Origin: CAIVAT01 sp037131145
Lineage (GTDB): Bacteria; Bacteroidota; Bacteroidia; Bacteroidales; FEN-979
Direction of reading: 5' to 3'
Assembly: GCA_037131145.1 (NCBI GenBank)
Contig: JBAXRP010000010.1
Coordinates: 1-42,193, forward strand
DNA: 42,193 bases
Positions 25,058 to 33,479 of the stretch are shown one piece after another. The notes beneath the pieces are model-generated. The model made no database searches and was not told where the DNA came from. It saw nothing but the letters and a program-made list of their open reading frames with translations. The position numbers were made by a program, and so were the translations under genes. How positions within the stretch are numbered: the stretch's first letter is position 1; each line of letters begins with the position of its first letter.

Positions 25058-26407
25058 TTAGCGAATCATTTCTGAGAGTGGCAGTTCGTATTCTTCAACC
25101 ATTTTTATATCCATATTTTCGAGTTGATCAAGTACCGGGTTATATATTTCGGGGATTACCGGAATGTGAACGCCGGTGATGTTTATTTTTCCGGCAAGGA
25201 TCATTTCCACGCCGATGGCGGCAGGCAACGCTACCGTCCTGGCAATTGAAGTATCGGTTGTTAAGGAGCCAAAATCAAGCATTCTGGATCGGATCACCTC
25301 CTTGCGTCCGTCAGAATAAGCTGCCAGGAAAGTATGCTGCAAAACAACCATATCTCTTTCCATTTCACCGAGGCTCATTTTTTCGATCATAAGGTCTGAA
25401 GTAACTTCGAAGGTTGAGTCGAGAGTTCTGTTCATCGGTTTATTATCGAAAAGTCCCAGCCATTCCATAGCCTGAATAGCATGAGCGTCATCAGAAATAC
25501 CAAGGAATTCAGCTACCTCGCGCTTGTTAAAGGTTCCAGGTTCCAGGTTTCGGGTTCCGGATATCTGATGTGTTGCCATATCTGAATAAGTCATCCCGGT
25601 CATGTCAAATTTTTCCGGGGAGATGAGATTAAGCGCTTTTAGAGCATCGAGGGTTTCGCACCAGCCCTGATAGCGGAAAGTCCCGCGAAACATAGTCTTT
25701 GCTTCGGGAATGCCATAGATTTCCCTGTATGCTAGGGAATCGCGGTTTGGATATACTTCGAGTGCGCCGACTTCCGGGAAATTTACTTTGAACGGGTTTT
25801 TGAATAAATCGCGTGTAGGAACTTCTACAATTTTTCCATCATGGAGAAACAGCGCGTCATTGTTCCCGGCAAGTACTACTCCCTTTGGACTCCATGAGAA
25901 TTTATATCTGAATGGATTCCCTGCGGCTTCAGGCGCGGGCAAAGCGCCGCATATCGAATAAAATTCGAGGATGGCTCCCTCTTTCTTGTGAACGTTGTCA
26001 ATAATCCGCATTGCCGACATGTGATCAATCCCCGGATCGAGACCGATTTCATTAAGGATGATTATCCCGGCATCCTTTGCGGCGGCGTCAAGCGCCTGCA
26101 TCTCAGGTTTGATATATGAAGTTGTCACCATATTTTTCCTGTGCGCCACACAATGCTTCGCCACCATTACATGAAAAATATAAGGTAAAATACTTACCGT
26201 AATATCGTGCGCAGCCACCATTGCGTCGAGGGCAACTTCATCGGTTGCATCCCAAAACACTGATTGTCCGTTGATGTGACCGCCGATCATGGCATCCGAC
26301 CTTTCGGTGGTGTTGGAGGCAACCGATACCTGATAGTTTTTTGATAATAGGTACTGAATGATTGGTTTGGCAATAAGCCCGGAACCGAGAATGAGGATTT
26401 TTTTCAT
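25058..26407 (-). CDS. Saccharopine dehydrogenase (SDH half of the LKR/SDH pathway)
   Basis: 449 aa from ATG 26407; the open frame extends 43 codons further but only through tandem repeats. The N-terminal Rossmann loop is MKKILILGSGLIAKP, followed by TTSYIKPEMQALDAAAKDAG and NEIGLDPGIDHMSA, typical of glutamate-forming saccharopine dehydrogenases. Residues ~283-293 (SGTRNLEPGTF) are encoded by four copies of the 7-bp repeat, an apparent insertion kept in frame. The upstream gene supplies the lysine-ketoglutarate reductase, so together they oxidise lysine to aminoadipate semialdehyde plus glutamate. Confidence 0.87.
   Translation of the reverse strand: MKKILILGSGLIAKPIIQYLLSKNYQVSVASNTTERSDAMIGGHINGQSVFWDATDEVALDAMVAAHDITVSILPYIFHVMVAKHCVAHRKNMVTTSYIKPEMQALDAAAKDAGIIILNEIGLDPGIDHMSAMRIIDNVHKKEGAILEFYSICGALPAPEAAGNPFRYKFSWSPKGVVLAGNNDALFLHDGKIVEVPTRDLFKNPFKVNFPEVGALEVYPNRDSLAYREIYGIPEAKTMFRGTFRYQGWCETLDALKALNLISPEKFDMTGMTYSDMATHQISGTRNLEPGTFNKREVAEFLGISDDAHAIQAMEWLGLFDNKPMNRTLDSTFEVTSDLMIEKMSLGEMERDMVVLQHTFLAAYSDGRKEVIRSRMLDFGSLTTDTSIARTVALPAAIGVEMILAGKINITGVHIPVIPEIYNPVLDQLENMDIKMVEEYELPLSEMIR
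25530..25560 (-). repeat. Heptamer repeat inside the saccharopine dehydrogenase gene
   Basis: On the minus strand four 7-bp units of GGAACCT type (with CGGAACC and CGAAACC variants) lie within the coding sequence. The same heptamer is found in intergenic arrays elsewhere in the window. Confidence 0.85.
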
Positions 26408-26415
26408 AATGATGT

Positions 26416-26516
26416 ATGCTAATAAGTTGGTAAGTTGGTAATTTGGTAAGCTGATAAGTTCGTCCCTCGTCCCTCGTCCCTCGTCCTTCGTCCTTCGTCC
26501 TTCGTCCTTCGACTTT
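26416..26516. repeat. Two adjacent short tandem repeats: TTGGTAAG-type and (CGTCCYT)7
   Basis: 26425-26458 contains degenerate 7-8-bp TTGGTAAG units. 26461-26509 is three CGTCCCT then four CGTCCTT units in perfect 7-bp register, followed by CGACTTT. The repeat fills the 112-bp gap between the LKR and SDH genes. Confidence 0.9.
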
Positions 26517-26519
26517 CTA

Positions 26520-27824
26520 TCAAATGAATTCTTCAAGATACTTGTAATCAGGGGTTAAATCGCCGTTGTGGAGGATCAGGGCTTTTTTGATGGCTTTGGG
26601 AAGGTCAAGGTCGTCGAAATGTTCAGCAAAATCTGCGTCGGCAATTGGTTTAACGAAATTGACAAGTACATCTGCAAAACCGTCGGATGAATCGCGTGGG
26701 AGTTCGGCTGGGAGGATATCAACAGCCATCACGAGCATGCCGGAACCTTTATGTCCCATAGCTATCTGTTGCGTTTCAGGATTATAAACATATATCGGAT
26801 CATCAATTTCCGTTGGTTTAAGAGTACATTCCACTGACCCTTCTACGTCGCAGCTAATGTCGCCAATAACAGTAAGTCGGGGATTTCCCTTTGAATAAAG
26901 TTGTTTAAGGAACTCTTTTGTAACAAGTCGGGGGTATCGCTTATCCCAATAAATGCAATTGATCAGCATTGAGAGGTATGGAATATACTTTTCGAATTTA
27001 CTGTGGTAATTCTGAGGGTTGGCATAATAATCATGAAGGTCGAAAGCCTCGCCGTCATTATGTTCTACGAGATCTTCCTCTTTGAAAATGACTTTGTAAA
27101 GTATGTTGTCGGGTAATTTTTTCCGGCTGTGAAGTTCAAGCAACTTTTCGGGAGAAATCTCCTTAACAGGTAAAAGTCCAATAATTTCCTGAGCTCCCTG
27201 TGATACGTTTCCGTAGCCGGTAAAACCTATAACAAAAGGTCTGAGTTCGTGTGGAATCCCATTCTCGGCAATTAACTGACCAATCGTAGAAATATCATCT
27301 TTGGCTTCGGTAAGCGAATGATACCGGTGAGCCTGTTTGAGTTTCACGAGTTTTGAGCTGTATCCTGACTCTTTTAGCCTCAATCCGAGCGCCCACAAAG
27401 AATTTATCATGCCTGCCATTCCAGCATATCGACCGAAAAAAATCAATCGTTTTCCCTGCTCATCAACCACTTTTTCATAGTCAATAAGGTTGCATTTCAG
27501 TTCCATCATCCGCCGGAGCATCTCCATGTTATAAGCCTGCCCCTTTACAACATGTGCAAAAAAAACGTATGTCTTTTCCGGTTCAAAAAATGAAACCGGC
27601 ATCTCTTTAACGCCGAAAATTACCGAACACTTTTTCAGGTCTTTGGCTATTTTCGCGCCAGCTCTGATATACTCTTCCTCCGAAAATATCCTCTTATCGG
27701 AAGACTGCACAATGATATCAAGTTTTTTCTGTTTTACAAGTCGGGCAACATGCCGGGGAGTCAGTGGCGCCCTTCGCTCAAGTTTGTATTTATCTTCATG
27801 GCGGATTCCAATAAAATTGCTCAT
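26520..27824 (-). CDS. Lysine-ketoglutarate reductase-like protein (LKR half)
   Basis: 434 aa from ATG 27824; the longer frame is rejected because a promoter lies inside it. The N-terminus (GIRHEDKYKLERRAPLTPRH) is the alanine dehydrogenase/PNT N-terminal fold shared with the LKR domain of eukaryotic AASS. FGRYAGMAGMINSLWALG and VIGFTGYGNVSQGAQEI mark the substrate- and NAD(P)-binding parts, and GDISCDVEGSVECT follows as in LKR. It condenses lysine with 2-oxoglutarate to saccharopine. AASS is one polypeptide in animals; here the two activities are adjacent separate genes in the same order. Confidence 0.87.
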   Translation of the reverse strand: MSNFIGIRHEDKYKLERRAPLTPRHVARLVKQKKLDIIVQSSDKRIFSEEEYIRAGAKIAKDLKKCSVIFGVKEMPVSFFEPEKTYVFFAHVVKGQAYNMEMLRRMMELKCNLIDYEKVVDEQGKRLIFFGRYAGMAGMINSLWALGLRLKESGYSSKLVKLKQAHRYHSLTEAKDDISTIGQLIAENGIPHELRPFVIGFTGYGNVSQGAQEIIGLLPVKEISPEKLLELHSRKKLPDNILYKVIFKEEDLVEHNDGEAFDLHDYYANPQNYHSKFEKYIPYLSMLINCIYWDKRYPRLVTKEFLKQLYSKGNPRLTVIGDISCDVEGSVECTLKPTEIDDPIYVYNPETQQIAMGHKGSGMLVMAVDILPAELPRDSSDGFADVLVNFVKPIADADFAEHFDDLDLPKAIKKALILHNGDLTPDYKYLEEFI

Positions 27825-27846
27825 AGTTCTGTTAATTTTGGAACAA

Positions 27847-27877
27847 CAAAGGTAGAAAATCGGGGTGAAACCGCAAA
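27847..27877 (-). promoter_or_regulatory. Promoter of the LKR-SDH operon
   Basis: On the minus strand TTTG (27877-27874), 19 bp, then TACCTTTG (27854-27847): an exact match to the Bacteroidota -33/-7 consensus. The predicted transcript start near 27841 leaves a leader of roughly 15-20 nt before ATG 27824. Confidence 0.75.
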
Positions 27878-27988
27878 ACCCATTCAATTCACCTTGAACA
27901 AGGCGACATGAAGACCGCTTATTCAACAATAGCTAACAGAAAACGCTAATGTTGCGATTTTCATAAAAACAAACAGAAATATTTTAAT

Positions 27989-28501
27989 TTATTGCCCCCG
28001 CCCTCCGCGATACCGACGGCCTTTCCCTTCGCCTTTACCCTGACCCTGATACCCATATAATTCACGGAAAATAGCGGAAAGCCTTTGACATTGAACAGGA
28101 GTGCAAATTTCCTTCAAAGCCAGATACTGGTTCACAGAAGATTTTTGCATCCGTTTCTGCAAAAAGCTTATTTCTTCCACATAACTGTTTAAAAGGGTAG
28201 TATCAGGATTTTTTTTTGCCAGTTCATCAAGGATTAGAATGCGGTGGTTCCTTATTTCTGAAACAATTGGGTCGGTTGAATTTCTATATTCTGCCAGGAT
28301 GGTTTCAACTTTTTCGGATTGAGAAGGAGATAAAGACAATTCGTTCCTGAATGCATTGCACGCGTTTTCCTGTGGTTGAGATTGTATAATCGTTGATTTG
28401 TTTGAAAAGAAAACAATTAAAGTGATAAACGCCGAGAGAATTATCACAACCAGAGAGATCAGAAACCAGAATACGAATTGGTTTTTTGAAAAAAAGTTCA
28501 T
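27989..28501 (-). CDS. Spy/CnrX-like periplasmic sensor protein
   Basis: 170 aa. One membrane segment (residues ~10-33) is followed by a helical periplasmic domain with the LSPSQSEKVETILAEYR and FLQKRMQKSSVNQYLALKEI patterns of the Spy/CpxP/heavy-metal-sensor family. The C-terminal tail is Gly/Lys/Arg-rich (GQGKGEGKGRRYRGGRGQ). It is the third gene of an ECF sigma operon, 9 bp after the anti-sigma gene, so it probably senses envelope stress or metals and modulates the anti-sigma factor. The exact signal is unknown. Confidence 0.75.
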   Translation of the reverse strand: MNFFSKNQFVFWFLISLVVIILSAFITLIVFFSNKSTIIQSQPQENACNAFRNELSLSPSQSEKVETILAEYRNSTDPIVSEIRNHRILILDELAKKNPDTTLLNSYVEEISFLQKRMQKSSVNQYLALKEICTPVQCQRLSAIFRELYGYQGQGKGEGKGRRYRGGRGQ

Positions 28502-28510
28502 GGCATGTTT

Positions 28511-28960
28511 TTAATTATTGGTAAAAAGCATATAATCCTCATCAATAAAATCCGCGATAGAGAGACCCGATTTCATGTCCTCAATTTCAATATTATGTTC
28601 ATTGTTCCTTGTAAAATTTGAGTTTATTTGCTTACCGATTGAAAAGCCAATTGCCACAGAGATCAGCAAAAACAATGAGACGATGACAGGTTGAAGGCTC
28701 CTCCGAAAAAGAGGATTTACCGTTTCTTTCGATTGTTCGAGAGCCGATTCGATTCGTTGAATTGTGCGGGTACGAATGAACGGATTGGGTTCATCGGCTT
28801 TTTTTTGGTCAATGACGGCTGCGACTGCCTGGAAACCGGCAACGATCCCGTAACACTCCCCGCAGGAATGAAGATGATCTTCAAACGCTTTATTTTCCTT
28901 CTCTGAAAGCTGCTTTTCCCGGTAGGAAAAAAGATGTTCACGAACGAAAAGACAATCCAT
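28511..28960 (-). CDS. Anti-sigma factor with zinc-finger domain
   Basis: 149 aa. The N-terminal zf-HC2 motif HLHSCGEC (H29, C33, C36) is the hallmark of zinc-binding anti-sigma domains. One membrane segment lies around residues 90-110 (VIVSLFLLISVAIGFSIG), followed by a short periplasmic tail. It should hold the sigma factor encoded 5 bp upstream inactive at the membrane. Confidence 0.85.
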   Translation of the reverse strand: MDCLFVREHLFSYREKQLSEKENKAFEDHLHSCGECYGIVAGFQAVAAVIDQKKADEPNPFIRTRTIQRIESALEQSKETVNPLFRRSLQPVIVSLFLLISVAIGFSIGKQINSNFTRNNEHNIEIEDMKSGLSIADFIDEDYMLFTNN

Positions 28961-28965
28961 TTTGG

Positions 28966-29550
28966 TTATTTATTTGTGGAATATTCCGAAAAATAATGAA
29001 CTAATTTCTTTTGTAGGTTCATTTTAGCCCTGAAAATAAGAGATTCGACCGAAGATAGAGAAAGATTCATAATCTCAGTTATTTCTTTATAAGTCAACTC
29101 TTCATACTTATTTAAAATGAACGCTATTTTTTGATTTTTCGGTAATGAATTGACCGCAGAATCAAGTATTTTTCTTTTTTCGATATCGTCATTCCTGGTA
29201 TCTGATGTTGCCAACTCATCAGGGTAACGGTTTTCTCCATTATTTGAGAACCGTAAAAATGATTCGAGACGATGAACAATACTTTTTCTTTTTTGCCTAC
29301 GCAGATGATCCAGCGATCTGTTTACCGTGATCCGATAAATCCATGTGTAAAAATTCGAATTTCTCTTATAACGTCCAATGGATTTGAGTATTTCCAAAAT
29401 TACCTCCTGCGACAAATCCTCGGCGTCTTCCATATTGTCGACAAAATAATATGCTGTTTTAATTACATTATTCTGATAGTTATTAACAAGGTAATATATT
29501 GCAGCCTTGTCTTTGTTGATAAGACCATCTATCAGTTCCTGTTCCGTCAT
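28966..29550 (-). CDS. RNA polymerase sigma factor, ECF subfamily
   Basis: 194 aa. Region 2 is visible as DNMEDAEDLSQEVILEILKS and FYTWIYRITVNRSLDHLRRQ; region 4 as LPKNQKIAFILNKYEELTYK followed by SLSSVESLIFRAKMNLQK, the DNA-recognition helix for -35 elements. The genes follow the order sigma / anti-sigma / Spy-like. The 231 bp upstream (29551-29782) hold degenerate TCTCTGTGG-type repeats. No certain ECF promoter was identified, though autoregulation is usual for such operons. Confidence 0.9.
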   Translation of the reverse strand: MTEQELIDGLINKDKAAIYYLVNNYQNNVIKTAYYFVDNMEDAEDLSQEVILEILKSIGRYKRNSNFYTWIYRITVNRSLDHLRRQKRKSIVHRLESFLRFSNNGENRYPDELATSDTRNDDIEKRKILDSAVNSLPKNQKIAFILNKYEELTYKEITEIMNLSLSSVESLIFRAKMNLQKKLVHYFSEYSTNK

Positions 29551-29782
29551 TTCACTGTAGCTTCAGAGAAAAATTTCAATTTATTTGCGCAACCTGTGTT
29601 ATTGTCTGTTTCATTAGTGAAATTTCTCTCTGTGGTTCTCGATTTATTTTCTCTATGGCTTCTCTGTGAATGAAAGTTTGAAAATATGAAATCTCGTTTA
29701 CGCGATGCAAAATGGGGAACAAAAATGGTAAAAAAGAGGTTGCCTCATTTCTTTGAGACAACCTCCTTATAACTGATAATCA

Positions 29783-31879
29783 CTATTTAATAATTATTTT
29801 ACTTGTGGTAATGGTTTCGCCAGTTTCAATTCTGACGAAATAGACGCCAGTATTAAATTCGCCAACATTGAGTTGCAACTGGCGTGCATTTACAACGGTT
29901 TCGAGAACCGTTTGCCCCAAACTATTCAATAACCATACCCGGCTCATGTTGCGGTCGGCGTCAATGCTTAGCTTGTCGCTGGCGGGGTTGGGATATAGGT
30001 TAAGTACAGGCGCTGAAATGTCATCAGCGGGAACGCCGGTTTTGAGAATTGAGTTATCTGCAATAGCAATTTCAAAATTTGAATCACTCACGTCGCTGAA
30101 AAACGAATTGACACACATCGAAATTTTGACGGTATAGTCAGTTCCGGGGACAATGCCTGCCGGTATCAGCCAGGTGTGGCTACCGTCGTTTGGAGTGCCT
30201 GCGGCAATCAACGAACACTGGATTCCCGCTTTTAACAGAACGATTCTAACATTTCCAATTATGTCGCTGGTCCAGGTTATCGTATTTGCAGTTCCGGCAA
30301 CCCATGTTTCACCGCCATTTGGAGAGGTAATGATTAGTGTGCTCCCGCTTCCGCCGTTAATTGTGAAGTTTGCATCACTGACGTCGAAGATCAGAGGATT
30401 TGTGCAACTTGAAATTTTTACGGTATAGTCAGCGCCAGAAGCTATCCAGGTAGGAATCAGCCAGTTGTAACTGCCGTTATTGGGAATTCTGGAGGCAATC
30501 ATAGAATGCTGGATTCCATTTTTCAACAAGGCAATCCTAAGAAATCCAGTAATGTCGCCCGTCCAGGTTATCGTATTCAGCGTTCCGGAAGTCCAGGCTT
30601 CACCGCCATTGGGCGATGTAACAGTTACAATAGCGCCGCCGCCAGGGTTAATCGAGAAACTTGCATCGCTTACGTCGCTGATCAAATAATTTGAACAACT
30701 TGAAATTTTAACGGTATAATCAGTTCCGGCGCCAATGCCTGCCGGTATAAGCCAATTGAAACTGCCGCTATTCGGAACGGCTGAGGCAATAAGCGCGCGT
30801 TGAATACCAGCGTTTAACAGAACGATCCTTACATTTCCAATAATATCGCTGTCCCAGGTTATTGTATTTGATGTACCGGCAACCCAGGTTTCCCCGCCGT
30901 TTGGCGAAATTACGGTTACTGTGCTGGCATCTCCATTAATGGTGAAATTGGAGTCGCTCACATCGGTTACAGCAGGATTGATACAACTTGAAATTTTAAC
31001 GGTATAGTCAGTTCCGGTGACAAGAAAAGGCGGAACCAGCCAGGTGAAAGAGCCAATATTCGGAAGCGCTGATGCAATCAAAGCAGACTGGATTCCTCCT
31101 TTTAACAGAACGATCCTCACATTTCCGGTAATGTCGCTGGTCCACGTAATAGTATTCGGCGTTGCGGCTGTCCATATTTCACCGCCATTGGGCGATGTAA
31201 TAGCGACAATAGTTCCGCCGCCTGCGATAATTGAGAAATTTGCATCGCTTACATCGCTGATTACTGGATTGGTGCAACTGGAAATTTTAACAGTAAAGGT
31301 AGTTCCGGCTGGAATTCCTGCCGGGATTAACCAGTTAAAACTGCCTGTATTCGGAATGAATGATGCAATAAGCGAATATTGTAACCCGTTTTTTAACAGT
31401 ACAATTCTGACGTTTCCAATTATATCGCTCGTCCACGTAACAGTTTTCATTGTTCCTGCCGTCCAGCTCTCACCGCCATTGGGCGAAGTTAAACTTATTG
31501 TACTGCCGCTGCCGCCGGCAATTGTGAAATTTGAATCGCTTACATCGCTGATTAATGGATTGGTACAACTTGAAATTTTGACAGTATAGTTTGTCCCCGA
31601 CATAATAGCCGCTGGGATTAACCAGTTAAAACTTCCGTTATTAGGAAGCGCCGATGCGATAAGCGAATATTGAATGCCGTTTTTTAAAAGGGCAATCCTT
31701 ACATTCCCGATTACGTCGCTGGTCCATGTTATCGCATTCGTTGTTCCGGCAGTCCATGTTTCACCGCCATTAGGGGTAGTAACTGACACTGTTTGACCAA
31801 CAGCGACTTTGAAGCCTGACAGAAATACAATAAAAAATACCACTGTCATTAACATTGTAATTCTTTTTAAAGTTTTCAT
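29783..31879 (-). CDS. T9SS-exported protein with six tandem Ig-like (Kre9/KNH-type) domains
   Basis: 698 aa. Signal peptide 1-29. Residues ~31-618 are six repeats of ~97 aa, each opening with a variant of SPNGGETWTAGTxNTITWTS and containing a variant of NVRIVLLKxGIQxSLIAS and YTVKISSC. Residues ~624-698 are a type A T9SS C-terminal sorting domain (LNLYPNPASDKLSI ... GVYFVRIETGE ... TSKIIIK). The protein is therefore exported through T9SS and anchored or released at the surface. The domain is a beta-sandwich of the PF10342 type; adhesion or a structural role is likely. The copies are very similar, suggesting recent duplication or homogenisation. Confidence 0.88.
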   Translation of the reverse strand: MKTLKRITMLMTVVFFIVFLSGFKVAVGQTVSVTTPNGGETWTAGTTNAITWTSDVIGNVRIALLKNGIQYSLIASALPNNGSFNWLIPAAIMSGTNYTVKISSCTNPLISDVSDSNFTIAGGSGSTISLTSPNGGESWTAGTMKTVTWTSDIIGNVRIVLLKNGLQYSLIASFIPNTGSFNWLIPAGIPAGTTFTVKISSCTNPVISDVSDANFSIIAGGGTIVAITSPNGGEIWTAATPNTITWTSDITGNVRIVLLKGGIQSALIASALPNIGSFTWLVPPFLVTGTDYTVKISSCINPAVTDVSDSNFTINGDASTVTVISPNGGETWVAGTSNTITWDSDIIGNVRIVLLNAGIQRALIASAVPNSGSFNWLIPAGIGAGTDYTVKISSCSNYLISDVSDASFSINPGGGAIVTVTSPNGGEAWTSGTLNTITWTGDITGFLRIALLKNGIQHSMIASRIPNNGSYNWLIPTWIASGADYTVKISSCTNPLIFDVSDANFTINGGSGSTLIITSPNGGETWVAGTANTITWTSDIIGNVRIVLLKAGIQCSLIAAGTPNDGSHTWLIPAGIVPGTDYTVKISMCVNSFFSDVSDSNFEIAIADNSILKTGVPADDISAPVLNLYPNPASDKLSIDADRNMSRVWLLNSLGQTVLETVVNARQLQLNVGEFNTGVYFVRIETGETITTSKIIIK

Positions 31880-32527
31880 AATCTTTGTTTTTAGTTTTTA
31901 AATTATTGAACAATGCACTTTTACTAATATTTTATGAATTCATAAATTATAGACGATCAGAATGATAAAAACTTGCGGTTATAATAATAATTTTACTTTG
32001 ACATTGATTAAGGTGAAGTTCCATCACTCCTGTCTCCTCCTTTAAACCAGGAATGAGATTCCCGGCATTAGCATCATAATGGGCTTGCCAATTTTTTTCT
32101 TTTTCATAACGATAATTTTTAAGATTGGGTAGAATTGGAAGGAATGCATTCTTCAGGAACAAAAGTAAACACAGGATCAAATATTTCTATTACGATATAT
32201 TCTTAAAGATGTATAAGATTTTATGATTGGGAAAAGGTAGCTGAATATTGAATAAGACACTCTATAAAGCTCTGATAGCGCGAACATCAGCTATGCCATT
32301 CTTGCCATAGTCGCTTTGGAATCCATCGTAAAAATACTGAGACCAGCCGTTAAACCAGTGGATCGCTGTACTTTTTTAACAGTTAACAACAGTATTTTAC
32401 ATTTAGACTGCCCAAAATGAATAAACTTGCGGTATTACTAAATTTTTTGAGCAGTTTGGAAGGAATCCGATCGGGCTGTTTAATTACGTATTTTTGGCGG
32501 GAAAATAATTTCAGAAATACCATTAGC
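31880..32527. other. Long intergenic region containing a gene remnant
   Basis: 648 bp between the T9SS protein and aguB. A 77-codon minus-strand frame at 31947-32180 has no recognisable family. The only supported coding remnant is the DUF1566-like tail at 32262-32369. A possible -7-like TACATTTA precedes aguB without a partner. Confidence 0.5.
32262..32369 (-). pseudogene. Remnant of a DUF1566/Fib_succ_major-type C-terminus
   Basis: 35 in-frame codons ending in TAG read WFNGWSQYFYDGFQ then VRAIRAL before the stop, the pattern of DUF1566-type tails (typically W...F..G.Q...VRAVRAF-stop). A TAA lies in frame a few codons upstream, so only the end survives. Too short for certainty. Confidence 0.5.
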
Positions 32528-33403
32528 ATGAATACAAAAACCGTTAGGATAGGACTAATTCAGATGACCTGCGGAACTGATAAGCAATCAAATCTTCAAA
32601 AAGCTGAAGCCCGGATCAGGGAAGCCGCGAGACTTGGGGCGCAAATAATCTGTTTGCAGGAGCTGTTTGCCACGCACTATTTCTGCTGGGAGGAAAACTA
32701 TGATTTTTTCAGTCTGGCTGAACAAATACCCGGTCCATCCACAAATGAGTTATGCCTGCTGGCAAATGAACTGAATGTTGTGCTAATTGCTTCATTGTTT
32801 GAAAAAAGGGCGGATGGCGTTTTCCACAATACGGCAGCAGTGATTGACGCAGGCGGGGAGTATCTCGGAAAGTACAGGAAACATCACATTCCCGACGATC
32901 CCGGTTATTATGAGAAATTCTATTTTACGCCGGGGGATTCGGGATATAAGGTTTTTCAAACAAAGTATGCCACCATAGGAACTCTGATCTGTTGGGACCA
33001 GTGGTTTCCGGAGGCGGCAAGAATTACAAGCATGATGGGCGCGCAAATCTTGTTTTATCCCACTGCCATTGGGTGGGCGCGAAGTCAGGATGAAATACTA
33101 AACAGGCATCAATTCGAGGCATGGCAAATCATTCAGCGCAGCCATGCCATTGCCAACGGAGTATATGTGGCAACTGCAAACCGCACCGGTGTGGAGGGTT
33201 CCATGAATTTCTGGGGAGGATCTTTTATTTCCGATCCCTTCGGACAATTATTAGCCCAGGCGTCGCATAATAAAGAGGAGATTATTGTTCAGGAACTCGA
33301 TTTACAAAAGATCAACGAAACGCGGATTCATTGGCCGTTTCTACGAGACAGACGAATTGAGAGCTACAAACCTATTCTGAGTCGGTTTCTGGATGATGAA
33401 TAA
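32528..33403 (+). CDS. aguB: N-carbamoylputrescine amidohydrolase
   Basis: 291 aa from ATG 32528 (MNTKTVRIGLIQMTCG); the open frame begins earlier but the family starts here. A nitrilase-fold carbon-nitrogen hydrolase with catalytic triad E45 (CLQELF), K118 (GKYRKHHIPDDPGYYEKFYF) and C155 (GTLICWDQWFPEAAR). It hydrolyses N-carbamoylputrescine to putrescine. The partner agmatine deiminase follows directly, so the two genes complete the agmatine-to-putrescine route. The 77-bp gap between the two chosen starts and stops is filled by heptamer repeats. Confidence 0.94.
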   Translation: MNTKTVRIGLIQMTCGTDKQSNLQKAEARIREAARLGAQIICLQELFATHYFCWEENYDFFSLAEQIPGPSTNELCLLANELNVVLIASLFEKRADGVFHNTAAVIDAGGEYLGKYRKHHIPDDPGYYEKFYFTPGDSGYKVFQTKYATIGTLICWDQWFPEAARITSMMGAQILFYPTAIGWARSQDEILNRHQFEAWQIIQRSHAIANGVYVATANRTGVEGSMNFWGGSFISDPFGQLLAQASHNKEEIIVQELDLQKINETRIHWPFLRDRRIESYKPILSRFLDDE

Positions 33404-33416
33404 GGATGAAATAGAA

Positions 33417-33478
33417 AGTTCCAGGTTCCAGGTTCCAGGTTCCAGGTTCAAAGTTCAAAGTTCAAAATTCCAAATACA
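33417..33478 (-). repeat. Heptamer repeat between aguB and aguA
   Basis: Repeated AGGTTCC units (reverse complement of GGAACCT) grade into AAGTTCA and AATTCCA units, in the 7-bp register. They lie in the open frame upstream of the aguA start and would add a repeat-coded leader if an earlier ATG were used. Confidence 0.9.
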
Positions 33479-33479
33479 A

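Noticed and set aside
26408..26536. 43-codon N-terminal extension of saccharopine dehydrogenase
   Set aside because: It is coded entirely by short tandem repeats and precedes the canonical Rossmann start.
29551..29782. ECF autoregulatory promoter upstream of the sigma gene
   Set aside because: GCAACC and GTC elements are visible only on the opposite strand and are too close together.
31947..32180. 77-codon minus-strand open frame
   Set aside because: No family resemblance, no promoter or ribosome binding site; probably chance.
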